NCBI GenBank assembly: GCA_946221975.1
Contig: CAMIGT010000012.1
Span: forward strand, 1 to 11,732
Source of the DNA: an uncultured Blastococcus sp.
GTDB lineage: Bacteria; Actinomycetota; Actinomycetes; Mycobacteriales; Antricoccaceae
Direction of reading: 5' to 3'
Length of the DNA: 11,732 bases
This document shows, in pieces, positions 7,169 through 11,732 of the stretch (its first letter is position 1; every line of letters begins with the position of its first letter). Position numbers and translations under genes: made by a program. The notes under the pieces were generated by a model that saw only the letters and a program-made list of their open reading frames with translations, was not told where the DNA came from and ran no database searches.

Positions 7169-7193
7169 CAAGCCCCTCTAGAGGAAGATCCAG

Positions 7194-7499
7194 ATGAAGA
7201 AGTTTGCCTCCGCGGCGCTTGTCATTGCCCCCATGATGCTGCTCGCCGGCTGCAGCAAGCCGTCTCAGGACGAGTTGCACAAGAGCCTGGTCGAGGACGC
7301 CACTTCGGTCGGTGCCACCGAGGACCAGGCCACCGCCTTCGCGGACTGTGCGGCCCCGAAGCTGCACGAAGAGCTGTCGGCCTCGAGCCTCAACACCCTG
7401 ATCGAAGACGGCATGGGTGAGGCCAAGGTCGCCGAGGATGACGCCGACGCTGGCGACAAGATCATCAACGACTGCCTGACCGAGATCGGCGCCGCGTAG
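7194..7499 (+). CDS. Small secreted lipoprotein of unknown function
   Basis: This is a 101-residue exported lipoprotein. The type-II signal peptide has a KK n-region, the hydrophobic stretch FASAALVIAPMMLLAG and the lipobox LAGC with lipidated C20. It should be anchored to the outer face of the cytoplasmic membrane. The mature part is short, acidic and predicted helical, with two further cysteines (C52 in ADCAAPKL, C94 in NDCLTEIG) that could form one disulfide outside the cell. No family is recognised. Similar small Cys-pair lipoproteins are common in actinobacteria but mostly uncharacterised. The ATG at 7194 has a good Shine-Dalgarno (AGAGGAAG) and begins directly with the signal peptide. 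The gene is monocistronic, preceded by a structured leader and followed 11 bases later by a long inverted repeat. Confidence 0.85.
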   Translation: MKKFASAALVIAPMMLLAGCSKPSQDELHKSLVEDATSVGATEDQATAFADCAAPKLHEELSASSLNTLIEDGMGEAKVAEDDADAGDKIINDCLTEIGAA

Positions 7500-7510
7500 C
7501 CGTTCCAGCC

Positions 7511-7569
7511 TTCTGCGGCAGGTTTCACCCCTTTAGCGACGTGCTAAAGGGTCGAAACCTGCCGCAGAA
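7511..7569. terminator. 59-bp near-perfect inverted repeat behind the lipoprotein gene
   Basis: The outer arms TTCTGCGGCAGGTTTC (7511-7526) and their exact complement (7554-7569) pair over 16 bp. The inner arms CCCTTTAGC (7529-7537) and GCTAAAGGG (7543-7551) pair over 9 bp around a 5-base loop (GACGT). Only a two-base mismatch on each side separates the stems. It begins 11 bases after the stop codon, so it is probably the transcript's 3' hairpin, although no T-run follows. It is far longer than a normal terminator and may be a mobile or dispersed repeat. Confidence 0.7.
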
Positions 7570-7626
7570 CGCGTTATGGACCGGCGTACCGGTCTGCCGC
7601 GCCGGGTGAGAGACTGTCCGGCGCAA

Positions 7627-7711
7627 GGAGGATTCGCATAGCGGCCGAGTGCACGCGCCTTGAAAGCGCGCAGGGGGAGACCCCTCGTGGGTTCAAATCC
7701 CACATCCTCCA
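7627..7711 (+). tRNA. tRNA-Ser (anticodon UGA)
   Basis: The acceptor stem GGAGGAT pairs with ATCCTCC. The D stem is GCA/TGC. The anticodon stem CGCGC/GCGCG carries loop CTTGAAA, with anticodon TGA at 7661-7663, reading UCN codons. A long class-II variable arm (GGGG GAGA CCCC) and T arm GTGGG-TTCAAAT-CCCAC complete it. CCA is not encoded. The base after the acceptor stem (position 73) is A, whereas the other serine tRNA in this window has G. The gene lies alone, with GACCGG-CGTA-CCGGTC (7579-7594) as a small palindrome upstream and a strong hairpin right after it. Confidence 0.96.
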
Positions 7712-7712
7712 C

Positions 7713-7758
7713 AAATGTCCCGACGGGTGCGAGCTTGCGAGTGCCCGTCGGGACATTT
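7713..7758 (+). terminator. Terminator hairpin of tRNA-Ser(UGA)
   Basis: AAATGTCCCGACGGG (7713-7727) pairs exactly with 7744-7758 over 15 bp, leaving a 16-base loop, and begins two bases after the tRNA 3' end. The A-rich/T-rich base of the stem runs into ATTTATGTT, giving a short T-rich tail. Position and stem strength fit intrinsic termination. Confidence 0.75.
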
Positions 7759-7808
7759 ATGTTGCGCTGCGGGATTTGGGAGGAGGGCCGAGGAACGAGG
7801 CCGACGGT

Positions 7809-7843
7809 TCCCACATCCTCCACATTTATGCAGCGCCGGGATG
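7809..7843 (+). repeat. Partial duplicate of the tRNA-Ser 3' end and terminator flank
   Basis: TCCCACATCCTCCACA at 7809-7824 repeats the last bases of tRNA-Ser(UGA) at 7698-7713 without mismatch. It runs directly into ACATTTATG (7822-7830), followed by GCGC and CGGGAT. This matches ACATTTATG at 7753-7761 and the bases after it, just past the terminator. The copy therefore joins the tRNA end to the far side of the terminator. GGAGGA about 30 bases upstream of the duplicated TCCTCC could be remains of an acceptor 5' strand, but no tRNA can be folded here. Confidence 0.6.
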
Positions 7844-7853
7844 AGCCTCCCGC

Positions 7854-7904
7854 GGTGATCGAGCAGGCGGTCGCCGTCAAGGCGATCGCCGGTTGTCGAG
7901 ATCC
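7854..7904 (-). repeat. Dispersed repeat, copy 3 (inverted and diverged)
   Basis: The plus strand starts GGTGATCGAGCAG and ends TTGTCGAGATCC. Its complement has the order TCTCGACA, a GGCGATCGCC box, a CGGCGACCGCC box, then CTGCTCGATCACC, the same plan as copies 1 and 2 with changed boxes. It lies between the tRNA-Ser locus and the 3' end of the DUF1648 gene. A small ACCCC/GGGGT hairpin (7921-7934) next to that gene's stop codon is the only other structure here. Confidence 0.6.
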
Positions 7905-7942
7905 CGCACCAATTCCGCCCACCCCAGCGGGGGTCACGTCGA

Positions 7943-8938
7943 CTATTGCGCGAGGTGGCCGCCGGTGTGCGGTTGTGGTTCCGGTCGCGGGGTTATCCGG
8001 GCTAGCTCAGCGTTGAGCAGGGCCGCCGGGGTCCGCGGATCATCGAGCGTGATCACGAAGTCCCGCCCGGTACGCCGGACCGCCAGCGCAGGTCCGGAGC
8101 GAGTCACGATCGCGGTCGCGCCGGGGGTGAAGCGCAGTCCCCAGCCGCCGTAGTCGGTCGGGCGTACGTCGATGACCTCTGCGGTCTCGATCTCCTCGAT
8201 TGACACTCGACCGCGAGGTATCCCGATCGCCGAGCGCCACGCAAACCCGCGCGAGTCGACGTGAACCACGAACGTCATGCACCCGAGCGCGGTGACGGCC
8301 GATAGCGCGACAACGCCGCCCACGACCCACGCGAGTGCTCCGTCGGCAACGAGAGCGACGGCTACCAACGCGGCGACGAGGATGACGCCGAGCGTGACCT
8401 GCAGTGCTGGGTGAAACTCCGCTCGTCCGAACCACGCTGCCCGCTGACCCTCCGGCAGGTCCATCGCCGGCACGACTTCGGGATCGACCGGCTGGGCCCG
8501 AGGAAGTACGGCGCCGACGACGAAGCCGGCCAGCAGCCCGGCCGCGATCGGCGCGAGCGCACCTAGCCACCCGAGCCGCGCGTCGGCAGGGTCAGCCAGG
8601 TCGGCATTGACGAGCACGAGGGCGCAGCCCAGCACCGCCATGCTCACCGCAAGGCCCGCGCAGACGCCGGACACGGTCGGCGCCAAGCGCCCCTCCCACC
8701 AGCGTGACGCCGCGGCAATCACCAGCAGAAGAAGCGGCATCGCCACTACCGCGACGCCGGTGACAATCAGCGCCGCTGATGTCGACATGAAGCCGTCGGC
8801 GCGTCCGCTCAGGTCAAAATGAGTCGCCATGCGTGAGGGGAGCCGGTCGGCGTATACCGCGGCAAACACGACGTAGCTGATGGTCGCGATAACCGTGGCT
8901 CCGATCGTGGCCGCAAGGTGTCGCTGCTTGATGGTCAT
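7943..8938 (-). CDS. DUF1648-domain membrane protein (SdpI-like)
   Basis: This 331-residue membrane protein opens with the DUF1648 signature: a first membrane helix (about 9-28) followed by YADRLPSRMATHFDLSGRADGFMS (29-52). Further likely helices fall at about 55-77, 90-110, 124-145, 181-200 and 204-225. A C-terminal soluble domain (about 225-331) starts VHVDSRGFAWRSAIGIPRGRVSIEEIETAEV and resembles bacterial PH-like domains. DUF1648 is shared with SdpI, the Bacillus immunity protein, but most members have no known function, and the SdpI signal-transduction residues cannot be asserted here. Its ATG overlaps the stop of the GntR gene by four bases (ATGA), with AAAGG upstream, so the regulator and this protein form one operon. 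The role is probably envelope sensing or homeostasis, by inference from that pairing. Confidence 0.85.
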   Translation of the reverse strand: MTIKQRHLAATIGATVIATISYVVFAAVYADRLPSRMATHFDLSGRADGFMSTSAALIVTGVAVVAMPLLLLVIAAASRWWEGRLAPTVSGVCAGLAVSMAVLGCALVLVNADLADPADARLGWLGALAPIAAGLLAGFVVGAVLPRAQPVDPEVVPAMDLPEGQRAAWFGRAEFHPALQVTLGVILVAALVAVALVADGALAWVVGGVVALSAVTALGCMTFVVHVDSRGFAWRSAIGIPRGRVSIEEIETAEVIDVRPTDYGGWGLRFTPGATAIVTRSGPALAVRRTGRDFVITLDDPRTPAALLNAELARITPRPEPQPHTGGHLAQ

Positions 8939-9288
8939 TGGGCGAACCTTTCGTCGATCTGGGCATGAAGTGTGCGAGCGCCGATCCCGTGTTTCCGGGC
9001 GAGGGCGACGAGGTCGGCGACAGCGTCGTTGACCTCCGGCGGCGGAGGGCTATGGGCGAGTACGACGGCTCCGCGGCCGCGGCGCAGCTCGATCAAGCCC
9101 TCGTCGCGCAGCGCGTTGTATGCGCGCAGCACGGTATGCATGTTGACCTGCAGCGACTCGGCGAGGTCGCGCGCCGCCGGAAGCCGGTCACCCGCGCTCA
9201 CCTGTCCCTCGGCAATGGCCCGCCGCGCCGCGGCCGCGATCTGCTCGTGCAGGGCGACGCTGCTGGCGGGGTCGATAACGATCAGCAC
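8935..9288 (-). CDS. GntR-family (YtrA subfamily) transcriptional regulator
   Basis: This is a 117-residue one-domain-plus-tail repressor. The start LIVIDPASSVALHEQIAAAARRAI is the classic opening of YtrA-type GntR proteins. The winged helix follows at about 29-76, with GDRLPAARDLAESLQVNMHTVLRAYNALRDEGLIELRRGRG containing the recognition helix. The C-terminal 40 residues form only two helices, too short for a FadR- or HutC-type ligand domain, as in YtrA proteins. GTG at 9288 is chosen. The family's first residues begin exactly there, a sigma-70 promoter sits immediately upstream, and any longer start would read through the promoter and operator. The gene overlaps the DUF1648 gene by 4 bp, and YtrA regulators usually control the membrane-protein gene beside them and themselves. 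Confidence 0.9.
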   Translation of the reverse strand: MLIVIDPASSVALHEQIAAAARRAIAEGQVSAGDRLPAARDLAESLQVNMHTVLRAYNALRDEGLIELRRGRGAVVLAHSPPPPEVNDAVADLVALARKHGIGARTLHAQIDERFAQ

Positions 9289-9294
9289 AGGTCG

Positions 9295-9323
9295 ATCATA
9301 TTGTTTTAGTTGTTCTATAACAA
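9295..9323 (-). promoter_or_regulatory. Leaderless promoter of the GntR-DUF1648 operon
   Basis: On the minus strand TTGTTA (complement of 9318-9323) and TATGAT (complement of 9295-9300) are separated by exactly 17 bases. Six bases separate the -10 from the GTG start, so transcription should begin at or next to the start codon. No Shine-Dalgarno exists, as expected for a leaderless actinobacterial mRNA. Confidence 0.7.
9301..9323. promoter_or_regulatory. Candidate GntR operator (inverted repeat)
   Basis: TTGTTTTAG (9301-9309) and CTATAACAA (9315-9323) are inverted repeats matching at 8 of 9 positions around a 5-base spacer. The site fills the -35 and spacer of the gntR promoter in an AT-rich island, so binding there would repress the operon. 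It may also affect the plus-strand CPBP transcript. Confidence 0.6.
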
Positions 9324-9343
9324 GACCCTCAGGAGGTACAGCT

Positions 9344-9433
9344 GTGGACTCTGCATCTCGCGAGGTCTCGACGCAGGCTCGCCCGGGGGGCTCGCCTGGC
9401 TCGACCACCTGTTTCGGCAGACTGGTGGCGTGA
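9344..9433 (+). CDS. 29-codon leader ORF upstream of the CPBP gene
   Basis: A perfect Shine-Dalgarno, AGGAGG (9331-9336), lies 7 bases before GTG at 9344. That frame encodes 29 residues (starting MDSASREVSTQARPGG) and stops at TGA 9431-9433, overlapping the GTG start of the CPBP gene by the tetranucleotide GTGA. The CPBP start has no ribosome site of its own. Translation of this small ORF therefore probably delivers ribosomes to the downstream gene. Its middle is repeat copy 2 (9364-9409), so the peptide itself is likely meaningless and only the act of translation matters. It resembles no known leader peptide. It could instead be the displaced original start of the CPBP gene. Confidence 0.5.
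   Translation: MDSASREVSTQARPGGSPGSTTCFGRLVA
9364..9409 (+). repeat. Dispersed repeat, copy 2, inside the CPBP gene leader
   Basis: GGTCTCGACGC, an AGGCTCGCC box, four bases, a GGGCTCGCC box, then TGGCTCGACCACC. Copy 1 (2858-2902) has the same blocks in the same order with a few substitutions and one base less. It lies between the AGGAGG ribosome site and the CPBP start codon. Confidence 0.75.
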
Positions 9434-10191
9434 CGAGTACGCCGCAGCCCACGACCGCCGAGCGCACGGCGTACCGCAGGGAGATCTGGATCGTCCTCGG
9501 TCTCTCGCTGGGACAGTCGGCGGTCTACTCGATCGTCAGCATCATCGCCAAGCTGACGGCAGCCGAGAAGCTGGCCGACCAGACGACCACGATCAACGGG
9601 ACGCAGAGCGAGCGCCCGCTGCTCGATCTCGTCTACCAGCTGCTCAGCATCGGTTTCGCGCTCGTGCCGGTCGCGCTCGCGCTCTACCTGCTCACCCGCG
9701 ACCCGGGCTCGCCGATACGCCGCCTCGGCCTCGGCGTCGCCAACGCCCGCGCGGCGCTCACCGATCTCGGCTGGGGCGCGGCGCTCGCGGCGCTCATCGG
9801 TATCCCCGGGCTCGGGTTCTACTTTCTCGCGCGCGCCATCGGCATCAACACCACCGTCGCAGCGAGCGGGCTCACCGAGTACTGGTGGACGGTCCCGGTG
9901 CTCGTGCTGGCGGCAGCCAAGAACGCCCTACTCGAGCAGGTCGTTGTCGTGGGCTTCCTGATGACCCGGCTCCGACAGCTCGGGTGGGGGATGTGGCCGA
10001 CGATCATCGCCAGCGCCGTACTCCGCGGCAGCTACCACCTCTACCAGGGCTTCGGCGGGTTCATCGGCAACGTGGTCATGGGGGTCGTCTTTGCCTACTG
10101 GTTCGAAAAGAAACGTCGACTGATGCCGCTGATCGTCGCGCACACACTGCTCGACATCTCGGCGTTCGTCGGATACGAGCTCATCTACTGA
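9430..10191 (+). CDS. CPBP-family (Rce1/Abi-like) intramembrane metalloprotease
   Basis: This 253-residue polytopic membrane protein has likely helices at about 20-40, 66-88, 112-135, 153-173, 187-205, 208-225 and 232-250. The CPBP motifs are recognisable: motif 1 LLEQVVVVGFLMTRL with E169, motif 2 RGSYHLYQGFGG with H203, and motif 3 HTLLD with H238 and D242. Canonical motif 1 is EExxxR; here the second Glu is Gln (Q170) and the Arg is shifted to R180. Members cleave prenylated proteins in eukaryotes, and in bacteria are tied to bacteriocin immunity or protein maturation, but most are uncharacterised. The GTG at 9430 is chosen because the upstream extension from TTG 9310 would translate the gntR operator and the repeat. 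Expression probably depends on the overlapping leader ORF. The activity is uncertain given the changed motif. Confidence 0.82.
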   Translation: MTSTPQPTTAERTAYRREIWIVLGLSLGQSAVYSIVSIIAKLTAAEKLADQTTTINGTQSERPLLDLVYQLLSIGFALVPVALALYLLTRDPGSPIRRLGLGVANARAALTDLGWGAALAALIGIPGLGFYFLARAIGINTTVAASGLTEYWWTVPVLVLAAAKNALLEQVVVVGFLMTRLRQLGWGMWPTIIASAVLRGSYHLYQGFGGFIGNVVMGVVFAYWFEKKRRLMPLIVAHTLLDISAFVGYELIY

Positions 10192-10262
10192 ACTCGCGTG
10201 CGACCGCGCGAAGGCGCCATGTAACCTGTTATGTCGCAGGCGTCCGGATCGGATGTCGGCGT

Positions 10263-10352
10263 GGAGGATTCGCCTAGTCCGGTCTATGGCGCCGCACTGC
10301 TAATGCGGTTGGGGTTTATCGCCCCTCCCGGGTTCAAATCCCGGATCCTCCG
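10263..10352 (+). tRNA. tRNA-Ser (anticodon GCU)
   Basis: The acceptor GGAGGAT pairs with ATCCTCC, followed by G73. The D stem is GCC/GGC. The anticodon stem CCGCA/TGCGG has loop CTGCTAA, with anticodon GCT at 10299-10301, reading AGC and AGU. The class-II variable arm is GGGG...CCCC and the T arm CCGGG-TTCAAAT-CCCGG. CCA is not encoded. It shares its acceptor stem with the tRNA-Ser(UGA) in this window. Confidence 0.97.
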
Positions 10353-10354
10353 CT

Positions 10355-10369
10355 GGTAGTATCGCTACC
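10355..10369 (+). other. Hairpin and possible -10 between two tRNAs
   Basis: GGTAG, loop TATCG, CTACC form a 5-bp hairpin three bases after tRNA-Ser(GCU). TAGTAT within it (10357-10362) fits a -10 element 28 bases before tRNA-Arg, so it may separate or re-initiate the two tRNA transcripts. Confidence 0.35.
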
Positions 10370-10390
10370 TTGTGCGGCCCAGTCGCACTG

Positions 10391-10464
<74 letters not shown>

Positions 10465-10522
10465 CACTTTTTGCTCGTGCGGACCGATGGCACGTTGGGT
10501 GATCTCGACGACCACTCGGTCG

Positions 10523-11446
10523 CTAGCGCTTCCTCGTTGCGCGATCACCGGTGCCGATGGGGCCGGGCAGGTCCATGTTGTCGATCAGCCGGATCCCATC
10601 GACCCGCGCGGCGATGAGCGCAAGCGCCGGTCCCGGCGTCGAGCTCGACAGGTGGATCGGGCGCAGCGTCCGCGGGTCGACGATCTCCAGGTAGTCCAGC
10701 TCGACGAGGTCGTCGGCGCGCACCTGAGCCTCAACTTCCGGGATATTCAACGGATCCCCGGCCGCTGCACGGTCGCGGAGTACGCCGAGCGCCCGCGACA
10801 ACGCCAGCGCCGCGCTGGCCGCACGCTGGGTCAGCAGCTGGTTACGGCTCGACATCGCGAGCCCTTCGGGCGTGCGCACGATCGGCACCGGGTTGATCGT
10901 CACGCCGAAGTCGAGATCATGTGCGAGCCGCCGGATGATCGCGAGCTGCTGCGCGTCTTTCTGGCCGAAGTAGGCGTTGAACCGGCAGGGGTACGGCGGA
11001 GTGCTGAGCGCGAAAAGCTTGGCGACCACGGTAACCACGCCGTCGAAGTGGCCGGGCCGCGATGCGCCTTCCAGGCGCCGGCCCATCTCGCCGGCCGACA
11101 CCGTCACCATCGGCGTACCGCCTGGGTACATCTCCTCGGTCGCCGGGGCAAAGACGATGTCGACGCCGCCGGCCTCGAGGATGGCCAGATCGGCATCGAG
11201 ATCGCGAGGATAGCGAGCAAAGTCCACGGGGTCGTCGAACTGCAGCGGGTTGACGAACACCGACGCGACGACCAGGTCGTTGGCGGCCCGGGCAGCCGCG
11301 ACAAGCTCGCCGTGGCCGCCATGCAGGGCGCCCATCGTCGGCACCAGCCCGAGCGCGGCGTCACCGCGCTCGACCAGCGGGGCGACCCGCTCGCGGATGA
11401 CCGTGCGCAGCTCGTCTCGGGTCCGTACCAGCTCAAGGGAACTCAT
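10523..11446 (-). CDS. panC: Pantothenate synthetase
   Basis: PanC condenses pantoate and beta-alanine with ATP to give pantothenate, the precursor of coenzyme A, in the cytoplasm. The 307 residues match the family length. Motifs in order: PTMGALHGGH (the HIGH nucleotide-binding signature), SVFVNPLQF with the pantoate-binding Gln, the YPRDLDADL segment, FGQKDAQQL, and RTPEGLAMSSRN (the KMSKS-like loop). Between VAKLF and AYFGQKD the protein has ALSTPPYPCRFN, a few residues longer than usual. The ATG at 11446 begins at SSLELVRTRDEL, the normal PanC N-terminus. A longer frame exists upstream but has no PanC similarity and overlaps the divergent gene. No panB, panD or coaX lies downstream; the gene runs toward the tRNA-Arg. 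Seven bases separate a -10-like TAGACT from the ATG, suggesting a leaderless transcript. Confidence 0.95.
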   Translation of the reverse strand: MSSLELVRTRDELRTVIRERVAPLVERGDAALGLVPTMGALHGGHGELVAAARAANDLVVASVFVNPLQFDDPVDFARYPRDLDADLAILEAGGVDIVFAPATEEMYPGGTPMVTVSAGEMGRRLEGASRPGHFDGVVTVVAKLFALSTPPYPCRFNAYFGQKDAQQLAIIRRLAHDLDFGVTINPVPIVRTPEGLAMSSRNQLLTQRAASAALALSRALGVLRDRAAAGDPLNIPEVEAQVRADDLVELDYLEIVDPRTLRPIHLSSSTPGPALALIAARVDGIRLIDNMDLPGPIGTGDRATRKR

Positions 11447-11453
11447 GGGCCTG

Positions 11454-11459
11454 AGTCTA
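11454..11459 (-). promoter_or_regulatory. Candidate -10 element of leaderless panC
   Basis: On the minus strand TAGACT fits the actinobacterial TANNNT consensus and ends 7 bases before the panC ATG, which puts the transcript start at the A of ATG. No Shine-Dalgarno is present. No -35 can be identified 17 bases upstream. Confidence 0.5.
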
Positions 11460-11486
11460 GGGAAGCGGTCGTGATAGAGAGTTCGT

Positions 11487-11732
11487 ATGCCAACTCCGCT
11501 GGACACCGCCTCGCCCGCCCTCGCCCCCCTCACCACGCCCGCGCTCGTCGTTGACGGGTCGCTGCTGCAGGCCAACATCGACGCCATGGCGGCGGTCTTG
11601 CCGGGCGCGCGGCTTCGCCCGCACGTGAAGGCACACAAGACCACCGAGCTCGCCCGTCGCCAGTACGCCGCCGGACACCAGGGCTTCACGTGTGCCACCG
11701 TCCGGGAGATCGAGGGCATGGCGGCGGCCGGG
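11487..11732 (+). CDS. D-threonine aldolase/D-serine dehydratase-like PLP enzyme, 3'-truncated
   Basis: The first 82 codons are visible, up to the window end. TPALVVDGSLLQANIDAM (about 17-34) and RPHVKAHKTTELARRQ (44-59) are the signature of the alanine-racemase-N-fold PLP enzymes in the D-threonine aldolase/D-serine dehydratase (DSD1-like) group, and K48 in RPHVKAHK is the expected PLP-binding lysine. GFTCATVREIEGMAAAG follows as in that family. The fold III enzymes use a metal in the missing C-terminal domain, so the reaction (aldol cleavage of D-threonine or deamination of D-serine) cannot be settled. The ATG at 11487 has a weak GAGAG ribosome site. It is divergent from panC over a 40-base gap with no clear plus-strand promoter. 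Confidence 0.82.
   Translation, partial: MPTPLDTASPALAPLTTPALVVDGSLLQANIDAMAAVLPGARLRPHVKAHKTTELARRQYAAGHQGFTCATVREIEGMAAAG

Larger units (their letters stand above)
6915..7193. promoter_or_regulatory. Divergent regulatory region between the ligase and lipoprotein genes
   Basis: This 279-base gap drives the synthetase gene leftward and the lipoprotein gene rightward. On the minus side TACGAT (complement of 6953-6958) is a plausible -10, 38 bases before the ATG, without a convincing -35. On the plus side no sigma-70 promoter is obvious. The lipoprotein leader holds a tandem GGGTGAG repeat, a CCGG-GGAA-CCGG tetraloop hairpin (7102-7113) and a 7-bp hairpin, followed by a good Shine-Dalgarno (AGAGGAAG, 7180-7187). 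CCTCTAGAGG (7175-7184) is a perfect 10-base palindrome overlapping it. Confidence 0.5.

Noticed and set aside
7081..7170. Possible c-di-AMP (ydaO) or glycine riboswitch
   Set aside because: GGGTGAGTCC, GGGGAACC and GGCGCCGAAG look like fragments of these classes, but the order and the remaining conserved blocks do not match. A covariance search would be needed to reopen this.
7660..8016. A 118-codon frame starting inside tRNA-Ser(UGA)
   Set aside because: It overlaps a tRNA, its terminator and a repeat and has no ribosome site or recognisable domain.
9316..9321. TATAAC as a plus-strand -10 for the leader ORF and CPBP gene
   Set aside because: The hexamer is plausible, but no -35 lies at 16-18 bases and it overlaps the inferred operator; the plus-strand promoter remains unassigned.
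9310..9429. N-terminal extension of the CPBP gene from TTG 9310
   Set aside because: It would translate the gntR operator and repeat copy 2 and has no ribosome site; the GTG at 9430 leads straight into a normal CPBP N-terminus.
10487..11554. A 355-codon open frame on the plus strand opposite panC
   Set aside because: It is an antisense shadow of a clearly conserved panC gene.
11447..11719. N-terminal extension of panC
   Set aside because: The 91 extra codons look unlike any PanC and lie opposite the D-threonine aldolase-like gene.

Overview
The window reads as chromosomal DNA from a high-GC actinobacterium. Codons end mostly in G or C, GTG and TTG starts occur, and at least two promoters look leaderless. 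The gene set includes Bpa/PafE, the ring-shaped activator of the bacterial 20S proteasome, with its intact C-terminal GQYL docking tail. That places the organism among the proteasome-bearing Actinomycetia (the group holding mycobacteria, streptomycetes and Frankia relatives). The genus cannot be fixed from the sequence alone.

Layout. (1) 1-2797, plus strand: the 3' part of serS followed by two overlapping Cof-type HAD phosphatase genes, apparently one translationally coupled run. (2) 2798-2926: a compound repeat between convergent gene sets. (3) 2927-5207, minus strand: a three-gene run of PIG3-type quinone oxidoreductase, then bpa, then a DUF1707/LiaF-like protein. (4) 5349-6914, minus strand: a 4-coumarate:CoA-ligase-type acyl-CoA synthetase. 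(5) 6915-7193: a divergent regulatory region, then a small lipoprotein gene (7194-7499) closed by a very strong inverted repeat. (6) 7627-7942: tRNA-Ser(UGA), a terminator-like hairpin, a partial duplicate of the tRNA 3' end, and an inverted repeat copy. (7) 7943-9288, minus strand: a YtrA-type GntR regulator and a DUF1648 membrane protein in a 4-bp-overlap operon. Its promoter, operator and leaderless start can be read directly. (8) 9344-10191, plus strand: a 29-codon leader ORF overlapping a CPBP-family membrane protease gene. (9) 10263-10464: tRNA-Ser(GCU) and tRNA-Arg(ACG). (10) 10523-11446, minus strand: panC, divergent from (11) the 5' part of a D-threonine aldolase/D-serine dehydratase-like gene that runs off the window.

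Most genes are housekeeping: serine charging (SerRS together with two serine tRNAs), pantothenate synthesis, proteolysis and phosphatases. No phage, IS, CRISPR, toxin-antitoxin or secondary-metabolite cluster is visible, and no clear new multi-gene system. The most unusual material is non-coding. A dispersed palindromic repeat has copies at 2817-2902, 7854-7904 and 9364-9409, one of them sitting inside the 5' leader of the CPBP gene. There is a 59-bp near-perfect inverted repeat at 7511-7569, a duplicated tRNA-Ser 3' end, and a readable promoter/operator for the GntR regulator.
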